A DNA stretch of 64,000 nucleotides from the NCBI RefSeq assembly GCF_051622035.1, contig NC_135367.1, positions 14,870,501-14,934,500 of the forward strand, written 5' to 3'. Numbering within the stretch: the first letter of the stretch is position 1; the number at the start of each line of letters is the position of its first letter. A program made the translations under genes and the position numbers. Origin of the DNA: Arctopsyche grandis (lineage: Eukaryota > Arthropoda > Insecta > Trichoptera > Hydropsychidae). A model generated the notes under the pieces. It saw only the letters and a list, made by a program, of their open reading frames with translations, searched no databases and was not told the origin of the DNA. This document shows, one piece after another, positions 1-12,730 of the stretch.

Positions 1-1360
1 TGCATTTATTGATTGCGATCATTACATTTTAACGATAATGAAGAAGATGGAACTGGTTTTGAAAAAATACATTCATTAATAGACTTCTTTAGTTTATTTT
101 ATATTGTTGCAAGATATATTAGAGAGTCTAAATACACCTTTACAAAACTCGAAATCCTCAGCGGTAGTTATCTAGGGTTTGTTTAGATTAGCTACAATTT
201 TTATACCTGCTTTCTATTGGATTTCTAAATGATGTTGGCGAAATTTTCATCGTGGCGGGCTGTCAACAGAAAAGACGTCAGCACTCAAAGGGTTAATGAA
301 AAGAAACGTTTTTCATGTTTATTCCTTTTAATCATGTTTAAACTTTTCCACGACTTTATTTTTAAAACAATACAATCGAAGCGTTTTATTAAAGGACACA
401 AACCAGAATTTGCGCACGTGTTGACAATAATTATTATTACTTATCGGAAAATTGCGATCTGCAAAATGAATATATTTCACCGGTAGAAATATTACTTTCT
501 ACTCAAACATTTACATAACGTGGTGAAATACATAAACGTAAGTATGTACTTTGCGATATATACATAAAAGTCGTTTGAAAATATTTCCAATATCTGAAGC
601 TTTTCCAATATCTTTTAGTGTCAAGCGTTGAAATGTCGAAAGGGTCGATAGGTGAGCAAGCGAAAAGCCGTAGCCCTTATCCCATGTACAAATTCTCGCT
701 GTTGAAAAGGGCTCACCGAAATGAAAAGGGTCGTATCGAATGAGAATCACATCGGAAAAATACCTCCTTACATCTATTGCAATAATGACCGGTCCTTAGT
801 TGCGACAAGAGCAAGCCATGGTTTATTTTATTTCAAGTGAAAAGTAACATTGATTCTTATTTCGAGTTAAATCACCTTGGGGTAATTAAATTATAAAATT
901 ATTGTAAAACGAGCAATTGGAAAGTTGGAAATCCCCAAATATAGCGGATCTGCATATAGTGACGAGATTTCCGTGATAAATTATCTCAATTTTTCTACTA
1001 CAATTTAAGCAATTGTAGTAGAAAAATTAAGCTTTCCAAATTGCTTAAGCTTTCCGTGATGGGTAACGGAGATATTCTCGTTTTACAGTTTGCTTCCAAT
1101 ATTTTTTTCATATTTATTTATAAAAGTGGCAAAATGTTATATTATTATAAAATTATTATATTATTATGAAACACTATGTAAATACATTGATAGTTTGATT
1201 ATTCAGAAAATCGAAAAACTGGTTTGTAATATTTTAAGTTTTATACAAAATTAGTATCTATGTACTACCATTATTGCAATTTGGCAAAAAAGTGCATTTT
1301 GGTCGTATAAATGCCGTTTTTAAATGAAAAATTCCACTTTGCCTAAAGAGAAAGATCTTC
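1..1360. other. Gene-free AT-rich stretch
   Basis: I see no coding signal here. Short open frames have no recognisable composition or motif. A short inverted repeat lies around 985-1045, where two arms related to AATTTTTCTACTACAATT face each other. Confidence 0.6.
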
Positions 1361-1367
1361 GCTCAAT

Positions 1368-1800
1368 ATGTTTTGCCAATGATGACGTATGGATGTGAAA
1401 CTTGGACATTGAACGCCAAGATGTGACACAAAGTCCAATACAATCAAACGAGTATGAAACGCTGTATGCTCGGCATAAAGAGGAGAGATGTGAAATGGAA
1501 TGTGTGGGTGAGAAGTATGATATGGGTAGTGGATATAGTGGAGAGACTAAAGAGATTGAAATGGCAATGAGTGGGTCAATTAGCTAGAAGAATGGATGAA
1601 AGGTGGATAAGAGAAGTGCTGGAATGATACTCGATAGAATGTAAAAGGGTGAAAGGAAGGCCGCAAGTAAAATGGGAGGATGAAATTAGAAAAAGGTGTG
1701 GTGTGAGATAGATGAGAAATGCGCAAAACAGAGACGAATGGAAACGTTTTCGAGAAGCCTTTATCCAGCAATGAATAATGAATGGCTGTAAATGAAGAGG
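1368..1800 (+). mobile_element. Non-LTR retrotransposon 3' fragment (RTE-like reverse transcriptase tail)
   Basis: The plus strand encodes, with stops and frameshifts, the C-terminal end of an insect endonuclease/reverse-transcriptase protein. Recognisable pieces are LPMMTYGCETWTLN near 1370-1415, then RRMDERW-like and VLEW-like blocks (seen here as RRMDERWIREVLE) near 1585-1625, then GRPQVKWEDEIRKRCG near 1655-1700 and an EAFIQQ-like end near 1757-1775. This block order is typical of the tail of arthropod RTE-type elements. The copy is 5'-truncated and full of nonsense changes, so it is dead. A second fragment of the same family lies at 61740-61960. Confidence 0.8.
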
Positions 1801-2262
1801 ATATTCAAAATCCCCCATGATTATTTTAGAAATTTCAGAGTAGATAGTATCGAGATATGAAAATAAGTTTACCATCACGATATCCATCCTAAGTCATGAA
1901 GGACACAAGAAAAAGGATATTTGCGAAAAACTTATAGAAACTCCTTAATTTAATTCGAATGCAATACTTAACAAAATAAATAGCATATGAAATAATATCA
2001 CGGATATATTTACATACATATGTGATTAAATTTAAGGTACGAAATATACAAGAACTTGTTGCTTATATAACGGTGAAAATGTTGACTAACTTGTCCGTTT
2101 TTTTTTCATAATGCAACTATTATATGCACATTTTTGCAATTGAAAATTCAAATAGCCCGAAGCACACTTCGGCGAGAGTTTTATTTTCGCCAATAGGTAG
2201 ATAATTGCATGTCGGCGTGGGTAATTGCACGCCGAGCATAAAAAGTGTATCTGACGCAAGCT

Positions 2263-2410
2263 GGAGGTGTCCCTCCGTAAGGTTGAGGAGCTGATGCAAT
2301 AGTCTGGTTTGTTGAACGATCGCTACACTGGGAGAGATCCTCTCGTCTAGACTGCAGTGATTGTCAACATTTTGATGACCATGATTCAAACCAGTGACGT
2401 TCCGAAGGTA
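2263..2410 (+). pseudogene. Possible decayed exon of an unrecognised gene
   Basis: Read from 2263, the plus strand gives KLEVSLRKVEELMQ, a TAG, SGLLNDRYTGRDPLV, a second TAG, then TAVIVNILMTMIQTSDVPK. It ends at a good splice donor (AAG|GTAAGG). Both stops are one C-to-T change from CAG (Gln). Composition is more coding-like than the flanks, but I do not recognise the protein. It could be a pseudogene exon, a piece of a transposon protein, or chance. Confidence 0.2.
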
Positions 2411-2872
2411 AGGCAATTTTTACAGGCGGCAAATTTTAGGGGGGGGGGGGCAAATTCTGGCAGAATAAAACATATTTTAAATAAAGTAAGGTTTGCGGAA
2501 AGAATCTTGTTCTCCATCTGTTCGACGAAAAAACAATTAAGTAAGAGTGAGTTTTCAATGGCAGTAACATCATTGATTAATGGCTGTAGAGTCAAATTGT
2601 CCTGCACCCCTTTGACTAATATCTGGAATTGATCAAATGATCATGTTACCTACAAATGACTAAAAATTTTTGAGGGTCGATCTCAACAATCTGTTCCTAA
2701 TGATGATACATTTTTATTTACAGTAGAAATGAAAAATTGATAGATATTTTAACAGCACAACTTAGATGAAGATATGAAAAACTATATGCCTTTTGAAGGG
2801 GTGACCGTAAAAAAGTCGAAAATGTTCGTTTACCATGCATATATATGAAAAACGGTTAGTATATATGTATAT

Positions 2873-3048
2873 CAGTGGCGTGCGGTAAAACTCTCTCCCC
2901 CCCCCCCCCCGTCGTAAATCCTCACTTAATTTGCGCGAGCAGGATACAACAGGAACAAGAGAAACAGGCTTTTCCTCCCGTATCCTGCGCGCGCACATTA
3001 AACAAGGCTGTATGACAAAAAGAGAGATAATTTCACCGCGTGCCACTG
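2873..3048. mobile_element. hAT-like MITE (176 bp)
   Basis: The ends are inverted: CAGTGGCGTGCGGT on the left and ACCGCGTGCCACTG on the right, the classic CAGTGGCG-type hAT terminus. Eight-base flanks ATGTATAT and ATATATAT differ at one position, consistent with an 8-bp hAT target duplication. The interior includes a poly-C tract and two inverted GTATCCTGC-type arms. A related copy without the left terminus is inside 48605-48960, and a cousin lies at 32959-33114. Confidence 0.7.
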
Positions 3049-3049
3049 A

Positions 3050-3190
3050 TATATATTATATATACATAGTACCGTTTATTATGCACCCTTTTTTATCTTT
3101 CGACTTAAGATCTTTCGATTTTCGATCTTTGCCTTTCGATATTTGCTTTTTCGACCTTTTCACTTTCGGTGCCGTGAGGTAGACCCCTTT
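3050..3190. repeat. Arm of a foldback repeat shared with 48.6 kb
   Basis: The run of TTTCGAT-type repeats from about 3090 to 3180, ending in GTGAGGTAGACCCC, matches the right arm of the foldback at 48605-48960, including the TCTTTCGATTTTCGATCTTT core. The hAT-like MITE at 2873-3048 sits immediately to its left, in the same relative position as in the other copy. The left arm here is mostly eroded. Confidence 0.6.
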
Positions 3191-3540
3191 TGAAGATACT
3201 GTTCTTGTCAGTGACCCATTGAGCTCATATTCCACACGAGACAAATATGTTTACTCATATTTTACATATTATATACGTATAATGTTTTTAAAATACAAGT
3301 CATCTATCACCTCTTTAGACCCTATTAATATGTAACCCTCTATGATATTATAGTTATGAAAAAATATTTGTTTCAACCATATCTCTTAAGAGGGCGGCAT
3401 TTTGAACTCTGCCTAAGGCGGCACAAAGTCTCGGGACGTTGCTGGTTCAAACTATGCATCAATAACTTTGATCAATGCCATATTCAGATAAGTTTTGGAG
3501 AGAGGGATCCTTAAAATCAAAGTTTTAAACTAAGTTTACG

Positions 3541-3612
3541 AGTTGTGGCACAGCTCAATCGATAGAGCGTTCTGCTCAAGACTGAAAGGTCAAGGATTCA
3601 GTAAAAGTTTAA
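3541..3612 (+). repeat. tRNA-derived SINE head (degenerate)
   Basis: The segment reads as a tRNA-like promoter: CAGCTCAATCGATAGAGCG resembles a pol III A box, followed about 30 bases later by GGTCAAGGATTCA as a weak B box. No complete cloverleaf with a paired acceptor stem is seen, so it is not called as a tRNA gene. Confidence 0.45.
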
Positions 3613-3659
3613 AAAATCAATTTTCAGTGATTTTTGAGTAATAATGTAGCTACTACTAC

Positions 3660-5150
3660 TACATAAGGTTAACATATAATATAACACATATTTATTTTAA
3701 TTATATTATAATTTTTCTACATATCTCTTGTCTATATTTATTGATATTATCTGTTTTAGTATAAATAAGGCAAATAATCTTAAGAATTAAATACATAGAA
3801 TTACTTTCTGCTGATATACCCATTTTGTGAATGTATTTGACCTTCGTAAAAAAGCAGTTTTTAACACGCTTTTCCCTCCCCGTGTAATAACAGATCAATC
3901 AACTGTAAAATTGTTGTACGTTTATTAGTCTAATACACTGTGGAAAAGTACCAAATTGTTTTTACTTATCGTACGCAGAGTATAATAAAAAATACTAATA
4001 TTTGACAATCTGGAAATTTCCATTGTTCTATGTGTGTATGTTCTCTACTTGTTAAAAAAAATTAATTGATTTGCTAAAAATATACTAAGTTTATCAAACG
4101 AACAGGTTAATGATACATTGTATCTTGAATATAACAATGTATGTACATTGTCGTACATATGTACTTGATTTAAGGTTGATGTACACGTACAACAATCAAG
4201 CCAACAGTTTCCCTGGAGATAGAGTATCGTTATGTGTAAAATTAAACCGAGTTGAATTTGATAATGAGTGAACTTAAACCATTTCATTATTGTCGTCTGA
4301 TAACCTTTTCGAGGTAAGAATGTCATACACCTTCACAATCGGCCATTTATCGTTTAAATTATTCACAATTATTTTTTTTATTTAAAAAATGTCTGCTCGT
4401 CACTTCAGTAACATAATTATATACATAATAGGGATGGACGATCCTATTGTTAAATGTGGCGAAATAAATTAATAGAATAAAAGAAATACAGTTGTATGTA
4501 TACTATTTTGAATACATCATAATAAACGCGTATAGTTTTGGCAAATAATTTCGTTTCGCTTCTAAAATTCGCACATTCGTTCGCTCTGGTTCGAGTATTT
4601 GGAAACCTTCCAAGAGCAGAAAAAAAATAAATCAGGCGAATAAACACAACAACCTCACCAAATTGTGTTAAGTGTGCGAGCAAGTAGTAAAAATTGCGTA
4701 AAGCGATTTTAGAATTTGTGTTAAAACGTATATATTTTTATTTTAAAGGTCGTAAATATTGAGATGCAAAAGTTTGATATGAATAATGAAACCAAAAATA
4801 CGAATTTATCTATTTATACAAAAGATGCATAGTTTGCATAAACAATAGAATATTATTTTTCTTAATTAAGTTTGAAATTCTGTCCTTTTCTTTCATATGA
4901 TGCCGTATAAGAAAAAAAGAGATGTAAACATTTATATGGAACAAACTATTAGTGAAATTTTAATTAATTATTACAATTAATGACTATTGAATGTAGTAAT
5001 AAATATGTTTGCGCCATTTAACAGAATCAAAATAATAAAATTTTCAATAACAAAACCTTGTATTCAAAAACGTGATGTACATATATTATTTTGGTTTGTC
5101 ATAAATCAAGCGAGCTTTCCTCTTTCAATGTTAATAATAAATTAACATTT
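3660..5150. other. Gene-free AT-rich stretch
   Basis: No conserved reading frame, RNA gene or clear repeat structure was recognised. Open frames on both strands are short, rich in F/I/K/Y and have no start context, as expected for AT-rich noncoding DNA. Confidence 0.55.
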
Positions 5151-5157
5151 TACTTCT

Positions 5158-5499
5158 CGAAATTTTCAGATCGTTTTATTTCTATTCCATTAGCTTATTT
5201 CCAACGTCGTTGCAGAACAATTCCGCAAACAATTTACCCCTAATAAGAATTCAATGGCAGACCTTAATTTAAAATGTATTACAATACGAATATTTTGGCA
5301 CAGACTATATAAATATATAGTCTATATAAATACAGACTATATAAATATATATAGTGTGCCAAAATATTCGTATTGTAATACATTTCAAATTAAAGTCTGC
5401 CATTGACTTCTTATTAGGATTGAATTGTTTGCGGAATTGTTCTGCAACGACGTTGGAAATAAGCTAATGGAATAAAAATAAAACGATCTGAAAATTTCG
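5158..5499. repeat. Long foldback (about 150-bp arms)
   Basis: The left arm from CGAAATTTTCAGATCG at 5158 to about 5310 is repeated in inverted orientation from about 5350 to 5499, with only scattered mismatches. The central loop is an AT-rich array of ACTATATAAATATATAG units. The structure resembles a non-autonomous foldback element. No protein is encoded, and target duplications are not obvious. Confidence 0.8.
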
Positions 5500-6289
5500 T
5501 TGCGTGATGGCTGTTGGTGACAAGCAGTGGGGTGATTGTGGAATGGAAGGTTTGGAAAACTTATTGAAGAAAGTGGTCGGGTGTTTATCGGTTGCCAAGA
5601 AGACCCGGAGATATCTCTAGGTGTAACGGACTCAATACACATAAAACACATACTGCAGTGCAACCTCGATAGTCCAAACAGTCCCAAAGTTAGGTTTTTT
5701 TTAATGGTTTTCAAACATTTCAACAAAGAAATGTGAATATAGAAACGAACCAATTTTATGAAGAAAAGCTGCTATATTATTTTCACGCTGAAAAAGCTAC
5801 ATTGTGTTATCGAAATAAAAAAGCGTATCGTACAGTTAACCGCAATTCGTTTCAGATTTATCTGAAACGGACCACACGAATTGCTTTTATACGAGACAAT
5901 TCAATGACTTACATATACTATCGCTGTCTGCACTCCCTATAAAATTTTCTAGTTTCGGACTTTTGTATATATAAGTACGTACAAATATAAATCGAAAATT
6001 ATTTTTAGAAATTTTCAGCAAATTTCTGACAATTCGCCAATGATTTTCACACATTTTGACATTTTCATAGCACACAAAACCAGAATCTTACAAGACAAAG
6101 CAATGGTTTAAATTGAGTGTATTAGGTGCGTATTTTTTTGAGTTCAATAATTTGATATACATATATATATATAAAATTCTATATATGATTTTATTACTAT
6201 ATTATAGCAAAATCTAATATATAATTTTGAAAGAGACTTTGTATGTAAGGTTTGGGTGTTAGAATCCGTGACGTTAAATTTAATAAAAA

Positions 6290-6445
6290 AAAAGAATATT
6301 CAAATAAATTTAAATATAATAAAACTATTTAGATAAATTAAAATAAAATAAAACTATTCAAATAAATTTAATAAAATGTTTACTATTAGATTAGTCATGT
6401 TCAAGCGGTTTATATTACAAATACCGAGCGAAACCGGGTAAAACC
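6290..6445 (+). repeat. Dispersed repeat, copy 1 (related to 8.1-8.4 kb)
   Basis: Diverged AAACTATTCAAATAAATTTA units lead into a block with AATACCGAGCGAAACCGG near 6420-6440. The same order appears at 8078-8142 and in inverted orientation at 8214-8398, so this is a dispersed family. Confidence 0.6.
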
Positions 6446-6958
6446 ACTACTATGTAATATTCTATACACACAATATAAGGATTGTAAATAGGTTTTTGAG
6501 CTCTTTTTCCTATTATGCCGTAAATTAACATTAGGATAATATAATACTATGATTACTAACCAAATTAAATTAAATTGTAAAATAGAAAATGATCGGTAGA
6601 TCAGTAGCTATTAAAATATATATAAGATGTACATATTGTCAACATAATTTCGTAATAATAAAAAGCATTTAAAAATCAAAATCAATACACACAATATAGA
6701 ATTAAAATCAACAATGAATTGTATAAATAACATTTTTTGATTTTTGGTGTTTCAATTTAAAGTGAATTCAATTTAAAATTCATGATCTACTTTACAATTT
6801 AAAATTCATGATCTCTTTGTAATAAACTTATTAATTGCCAATTACAGATATACATGATTTATTTATGAATGGACGCGGTACGGATCATATATTATATTTA
6901 CTATGAAATACAATAATACAACAAACATCGAATGAATCAATATTTGTGTACATATGTA

Positions 6959-7140
6959 CACAGATATTGTATGTCCGTTTTTAATTTGTATCAAATTTTA
7001 AGTTTTTAGATGCTGGAATAATTCCGCTTTTTCTATGTACGTAACAAATTACCTTGAAAGGAAAAGACTTGAATCATTCCAGCATCTACAAACTTAAAAT
7101 TTAATACAAATTCAAAAATGGACATACAATATCTGTGCAC
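6959..7140. repeat. Foldback with about 62-bp arms
   Basis: Arms at 6959-7020 and 7075-7140 are inverted copies: CAGATATTGTATGTCC on the left faces GGACATACAATATCTG on the right, and both meet at a TGCTGGAAT core. The loop of about 55 bases holds no recognisable feature. Confidence 0.75.
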
Positions 7141-8077
7141 CAAGCCATTTATATGTACTATAGTATATGTATGTACATTGTGAATTGACACAGTAGATAT
7201 GAACAAAGATCGATCGGTTAACATTTTTAATTTAAAAAAAATTATTTATAATAAATTAAGCAATTTACTCACTTTTATGTTTAGAATTGTTCCTCCATAT
7301 TTTCTTTAAAAGAGACATTTTCTCCGATGGAAAACTTCCAAATGGAATTTCTAGACGCTGCTGAAAGCTCGCAAACTGCGTGCAATTTCTCTTGAAATCG
7401 TATCGTTATAGATTTTTAAAAACGAAAACTGAGTATTTATTGGTATTTTATTTAAGACAGATTGCCAAAATTTATCGAATATTAAATGTGTAATATATTC
7501 AATGGAGTGAACAAACGCGAACGACCGCCTTCGTAAACTGTTCACTAACGACTGATGCTGGCTGACTGGCGTACTAGATTTATACACAATATTGACCAGA
7601 TCAACGGCTCCACTGACGCCAAACACTGATATTGGTTATTATCAAACAGAAATTTTGAATGAAATATATTCTAGATATGTTTATATTAATAAATAAGTAA
7701 AATAATTTGCCGATATTCGCCTTACATCGATGCAATTTTTTACAATTAGATATAATAGATTTCCACAAAAATAATATCGGTACAAAGTCAAGTCAAATGA
7801 TTAAACTACATATGTATATATGTATATGTATTCGTAGTCAAAAATTGTTAAATTGTCAAACATTTTTTTTAATGAAATAAAAATATTTTTCATTTTAGAC
7901 TGAATATACATATGTATATGTACATATGTACATATATACATATCTCATATATAATTTCGAAAAAGACTTGTATGTAAGTATTGTTGGTTGGGAATTTCGT
8001 AAACAAGTCAAAATTTCTATGACAACGAGTCGATTTTTTTTCGATTCAAATCAATTTAATAAAAAAACAAATGAATA

Positions 8078-8398
8078 TTTACTATTAGATTCGCCATGTT
8101 TACGCTGTTTATATTACAAATACCGAGCGAAGCCAAGTAAAACAACTAGTATACTATAAATAAGGGTTTCTACATTTGGATAAAAAAAAAATTGGATTTA
8201 TTTTATACGATTGGTTTTAACCGGCTTCGCTCGGTATTTGTAATATAAACCGCTTAAACATGACTAATCTAATAGTAACCATTTTATTAAATTTATTTGA
8301 ATAGTTTTATTTTATATACATTTATTTGAATAGTTTTATTTTATATAAATTTATTTGAATAGTTTTATTTTATATAAATTTATTTGAATACTCATTTG
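8078..8398. repeat. Inverted repeat with a 28-bp minisatellite
   Basis: Arms at 8078-8142 and 8214-8279 are inverted copies that contain AATACCGAGCGAAGCC. They are followed at 8285-8398 by about four tandem units of roughly 28 bp, each with TTTATTTGAATAGTTTTATT. Copy 1 of the family at 6290-6445 carries the same minisatellite in the opposite orientation. Confidence 0.7.
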
Positions 8399-8472
8399 TT
8401 TTTTTTATTAAATTGACTGGCATGAACAAACAAACATATATACTGTCTCTTTCTAAATTATATGTATACCAG

Positions 8473-8565
8473 AATCCGGCGCCTGCGCCCCCGGAGCCTT
8501 CGCCCCCAGATGATTCGCCCTCGACGCCTGCGCCCTTGGAGCCTTCGGTAGCCCCCGGGGCCGGT
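8473..8565. repeat. GC-rich coding-like minisatellite
   Basis: An isolated GC-rich island in AT-rich DNA, made of imperfect repeats of GCGCCTGCGCCC and GGAGCCTTCGCC. One plus-strand frame reads as Pro/Ala/Glu/Ser-rich peptide (PAPAPPEPSPPDDSPSTPAP), but it has no start and stops at 8578. It is probably the internal minisatellite of a mobile element rather than a gene. The element-like sequence TCTCTTTC[TG]AAATTATAT flanks it on both sides (about 8446 and 8661). Confidence 0.6.
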
Positions 8566-9165
8566 GGTAAATTTATTTGAATCGAAAAGAAAATATATCG
8601 TCATAGAAACTTACCTGTTTACAATGTTCCCAACGACAGTTACATATAAATATAAAAAGTCTCTTTCGAAATTATATATTAGATGTGCATATATTTTTTA
8701 CGTTCCGGTGAATATAACGCAAAATTATTTCGACACAATCAGGTATAGAGAGATAAAGAATATAATACTTTTGCGGTTTGTATAGAAAATAATTAAGAAT
8801 TTTGATGATTCACAAGGAAATGACAGAATTTACAATGAATGAAATTATGTAAGAATAAGCTTTAAGTATATCTATACATTTTTTTTATTTTAGCTAATTT
8901 TGTATAGATACTAAAATTGATATATAGATAATTTTGTATCGATACTAAATTGTATTAAATCTCTGAAATTTGACTAGGGACAAGATGGCTTGGATTTTTT
9001 GACTTCAAAATAATCGATAGAATCTTACAACTATTTTTGAATTTCACCAAGATTTTACTCGTTGGTTTAAAACTCTTGAAATATCAAACATTCAATAATG
9101 AAATTTTATTATGGACACACATATGTATGTCCGTATGTATATATGTATATACATATGTATATAAA

Positions 9166-9997
9166 CGACGCACAGTGTGGCCGTTGCAGAGCTGTCTAGA
9201 CACGCGCTCAATTTGTTTTAAAAACGCTATATTTCAAAAACTGTAACTCACAATAAGCTGAAAATTCATTTTCGATGAATTAATATAATGGTCGATATAT
9301 TTTGAGATTTTGATACAAAGCTATGATCCGGAAGTGGAAGTTTACTTCCTTACATAATTGTGTTTACATAGAAAAACTATACGATTGATTAATATTTAAT
9401 TATCATATTCGTATTCATTGAGAAAAAAATGTATCGGAAAAGTTATGTGTGTTTCAATGATGATACAAAAAAAGTTCTACATTTATTTAACGGTATAGCA
9501 ATTGACAAAATAAAGATACGTAAGTTAAACGTAAAAAAAAATTGATATAGCTTCTTATAGTTAAGTAGTTCCAGCTTAAATAATTCATTAAAATCATGAC
9601 GGAGTCAAATGGAGGTCTTCTTCAAAATTCTTCGTGAAATTTTTAATTTATACAAAAAATATCAAACTCTGCGGTGGATATTCCGATAAAATTTGAATTA
9701 AATACATATATTAAAAAATACTTTTTTGAGAAATATTCAATCAAAAATGTACCAATAAAGTTTTCGACTAGATCACAATTGATCTCGAATCGAAGTCACA
9801 ACCGCATCCAGTACAAATCTATTTCGTTGCATATCACGAGACACAAGTTTGATAAAGTGTGACGAACTTTTGAGACGACTAAATAAATCTTTATTAACAA
9901 TTCATTAATAAAAAACGATGATGTTTTAAAAGTTTTTCGGAAAATATTAAAATCATGAATGTTTAGGCAGATCTGCATACGGTCACACTGTGCGACG
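9166..9997. mobile_element. Non-autonomous DNA transposon with about 37-bp inverted ends
   Basis: The left end begins CGACGCACAGTGTGGCCGT and the right end is CGTCGCACAGTGTGACCGT in reverse. The similarity continues inward (GCAGAGCTGTCTAGAC against GCAGATCTGCCTAAAC). The 832-bp interior has no transposase frame. I could not identify a target duplication or superfamily. Confidence 0.6.
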
Positions 9998-10199
9998 TAC
10001 ATAAGTACAAAAAACGCATCTACAAAATAAAACATATTAGCAGAGAATGAATGAAGCAAAATAATCTGAAAATACAACACGTCTCTGTAAAGAAGCCGCA
10101 AAATCTGTTATACTGAAAAAAAATCGATTTAATCTTGACCTAAATACCTGCTATCTTTGAATTGCAATTTTAAATAGCAAAACATGTGTTTCACACAGT

Positions 10200-10262
10200 A
10201 GTAAATAGTAGTAGTAGATGTAGTGGTAGAAGTCATAGTAGTAGTAAAAGTAGTAGTATAAG
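10200..10262. repeat. GTA-type microsatellite
   Basis: An imperfect run of GTAGTAGTA and related triplets. It has no coding role that I can support. Confidence 0.8.
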
Positions 10263-10319
10263 CTTTTATTGCAATTGTTACATTATTGGCACGTTTTGAC
10301 TTTCCAATTTCACCCACAT

Positions 10320-12410
10320 GCCCTTTTCTAATTTTCTTTGTAACAGCGGCAAATCGTATTGTTTTGGATTTGCAATACCAATTTTATCATAATCGTTACA
10401 TATTATGTATTTCTAATGTAAACTGGGTTTCGAAATGGAATGCGTATTAAATACTACTGTACGTAGGTAAATCCCGGTTTCTGGGAAATTTGCGTAGTGA
10501 TAATTTTTACATAAACCACAAAGATATTTATCGGTAGTGTGTTCTGATTATGCTGATTCAGCTTTGATATTAAAAATAAATCATTAGTTTTAATGTCTAA
10601 TACTCGATGGTATTAATTATTCCTGTGACTGCTGCTAATTTTCGGGAAATGTTACATCTGGTTAGCCAACTAGTGTTATAAAAATTATAACTCAATTACA
10701 AACCATTGCTTTCTCTTAAGTATTATCTATGCCTTCCATACAAGGAGACGTACATGCATTAAAGAAGCATTTATTTTCAGAAATAGTTTCATGATTATTG
10801 TTCCTACCAATATTTACATATATGAGCCGTTATATTTGAGTGGCAAAAGTCCACTTTTCTTCATTTCGAGAAATATTCCGCAAAACATTAAATATAATGT
10901 TTTACGTTTAATAATATTTAAAAATACGGGTGGGTATAATAATACGTTTATTCTATATTTTACTAGCCTCTTTTCAGCTTCCTTTCGATTTTTCGTCTGA
11001 CAATATTTGTTCGAGATTCTGGACAAATCGAATTAATATAAGTGATAACAATGTGTGGATTAAGTCAAACAGAAATAGTGTTTTTGGAACTGAACATTGG
11101 ACTGTTGCCACTTTCAAATATAATTATTATGTATACAATGTACATATGTACATTGTATACATAAATGCATTGTATACAATGTGCTAAACTTATCGTTTGA
11201 CATCTCAACTGTAACGTAATTTTTCGTGTGGACAATCCTTTTGAAGATAGCGAAATTATTTGCCAATTTTTCGTCACGTCAAGTTTCGCACAATTCACCA
11301 TGTTTCGCACAAATCGCAGTTACTCACTCGAAATCCGCACAAGAACTTAATAGAATACCTCAAAATGTTCGAAATACTACCCTTTTGAATAAAAAAGAGT
11401 ATTTTAGAAATTAGGGGACCTTTTACCGAGAAATTCCAAGAATTCAAAGTATTTGCAGGTGATGCGATTTCTATGCACGGTACTGTATGTGGACGGACAA
11501 TTGCAGAAAAATTACTTCTCAAACAGGACTTCCGTATAAATAAGAAAGTAAAAATACTTATTACTTATAACTACATTTTGAATTAAGTATGCATTATCTA
11601 AAAAAAAAACTTGTCACTATAATTATATAATCATTGCCACTGGAAGTCACCTTTCTTCGGATAGTTGTGTTCTTCACGTCTGCTAATTGTTATTGCTCAA
11701 GATTACTAATATCGACTGCAATAAGGTGTTATGCACTCGTTTCCAACTTCTACAACAATAATACAAAGAGCTGAAATGAGGTTAACTTGGAATATTTTTT
11801 AGATAACTGAGGTCGACAGCCCCTTCTTTGTCTTTGCTGCATTTTATTAAACTATTTGATAACTTGACTAATTGTAGCGCAAAGCACTCGGTGTTTTGCC
11901 TTGCTTTTATCAAATTTTTCTGCAATCATTGATGAAAGTATCGATGCTGATGCAATCTACATCCAAAGCGCGTGTACCGTCTCAACGCGCCAGGAGTTGT
12001 TAACCTTTCCGTGATTTTTTCAAACGACAATAAAACTATATATGAAAGTAATGCTATTAACTTTTAAATGTACATACTCTTGTAGTGATGTACTAAAAGG
12101 AGGTCAGAGTGTCACCACCCTCAAACCAAATGGAAATATAAAACATTGAAATTTTTTCCAAAAAAACACGATCAAAGTAAAAGCTTTGTAATTAAAAATA
12201 AAACAAGATTTGATTCTATAAATATGTATACTGCTATATATAATGGCACTTAATGAGCTTTATGTAATTTGCAAAAAAATCCGTTTAATTTTAAGGTTTA
12301 TGTAAAGGTGCTATTTTTTAGATGTTTGTTTTTCAAATTGGCAGCACTTTTTCCAGCGACAGCTAATTTAGCAGCTGACAGCTGATTTATACTCAGTTTG
12401 GTTTGCCATT
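10320..12410. other. Gene-free stretch
   Basis: No conserved protein or RNA gene was recognised. The only structured item is a nested palindrome at about 11138-11185, built from TGTATACAATGTACATATGT and its mirror plus a further TTGTATACAATG. Confidence 0.5.
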
Positions 12411-12414
12411 TCAC

Positions 12415-12730
12415 CATGAATAGATTTTCGCCAAAACAATGCTTGCAAAAATTGTGCACATTTATTTTGAAAATCGTGGTTCAGTTCGCGAAACTTCCAT
12501 TTTACGATCGTGAATTGGCTCCCAAGACTGTGTGATTCAACACTTTCGGCTTATTTTATGTGGGGATATAAGTCGCTAGTCTACGCCGATAAACCAGAGA
12601 CGATGGACGACCTGAAAGCCTTCACCGCGTTATTGCCGATATACCGCCCCAGCTACTCGAAAAAGTAGTCGAATTGGACTTCCAGATTGCGCTTTATTCG
12701 AAGTCGCAGTTTGGAATTATGTTTGGTTTT
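12415..12730 (+). pseudogene. Decayed DUF4817-type DNA transposase, internally deleted
   Basis: The plus strand starts with MNRFSPKQCLQ at 12416. After a frameshift it gives FENRGSVRET near 12467, the helix-turn-helix start of the transposase family that carries DUF4817. The sequence then jumps directly to the C-terminal block YFMWGYKSLVYADKPETMDDL (positions about 12548-12610) and NWTSRLRFIRSRS near 12670. The whole catalytic middle is missing. Frameshifts and stops show it is dead. It could be the relic of a MITE-like deletion derivative. Confidence 0.75.
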
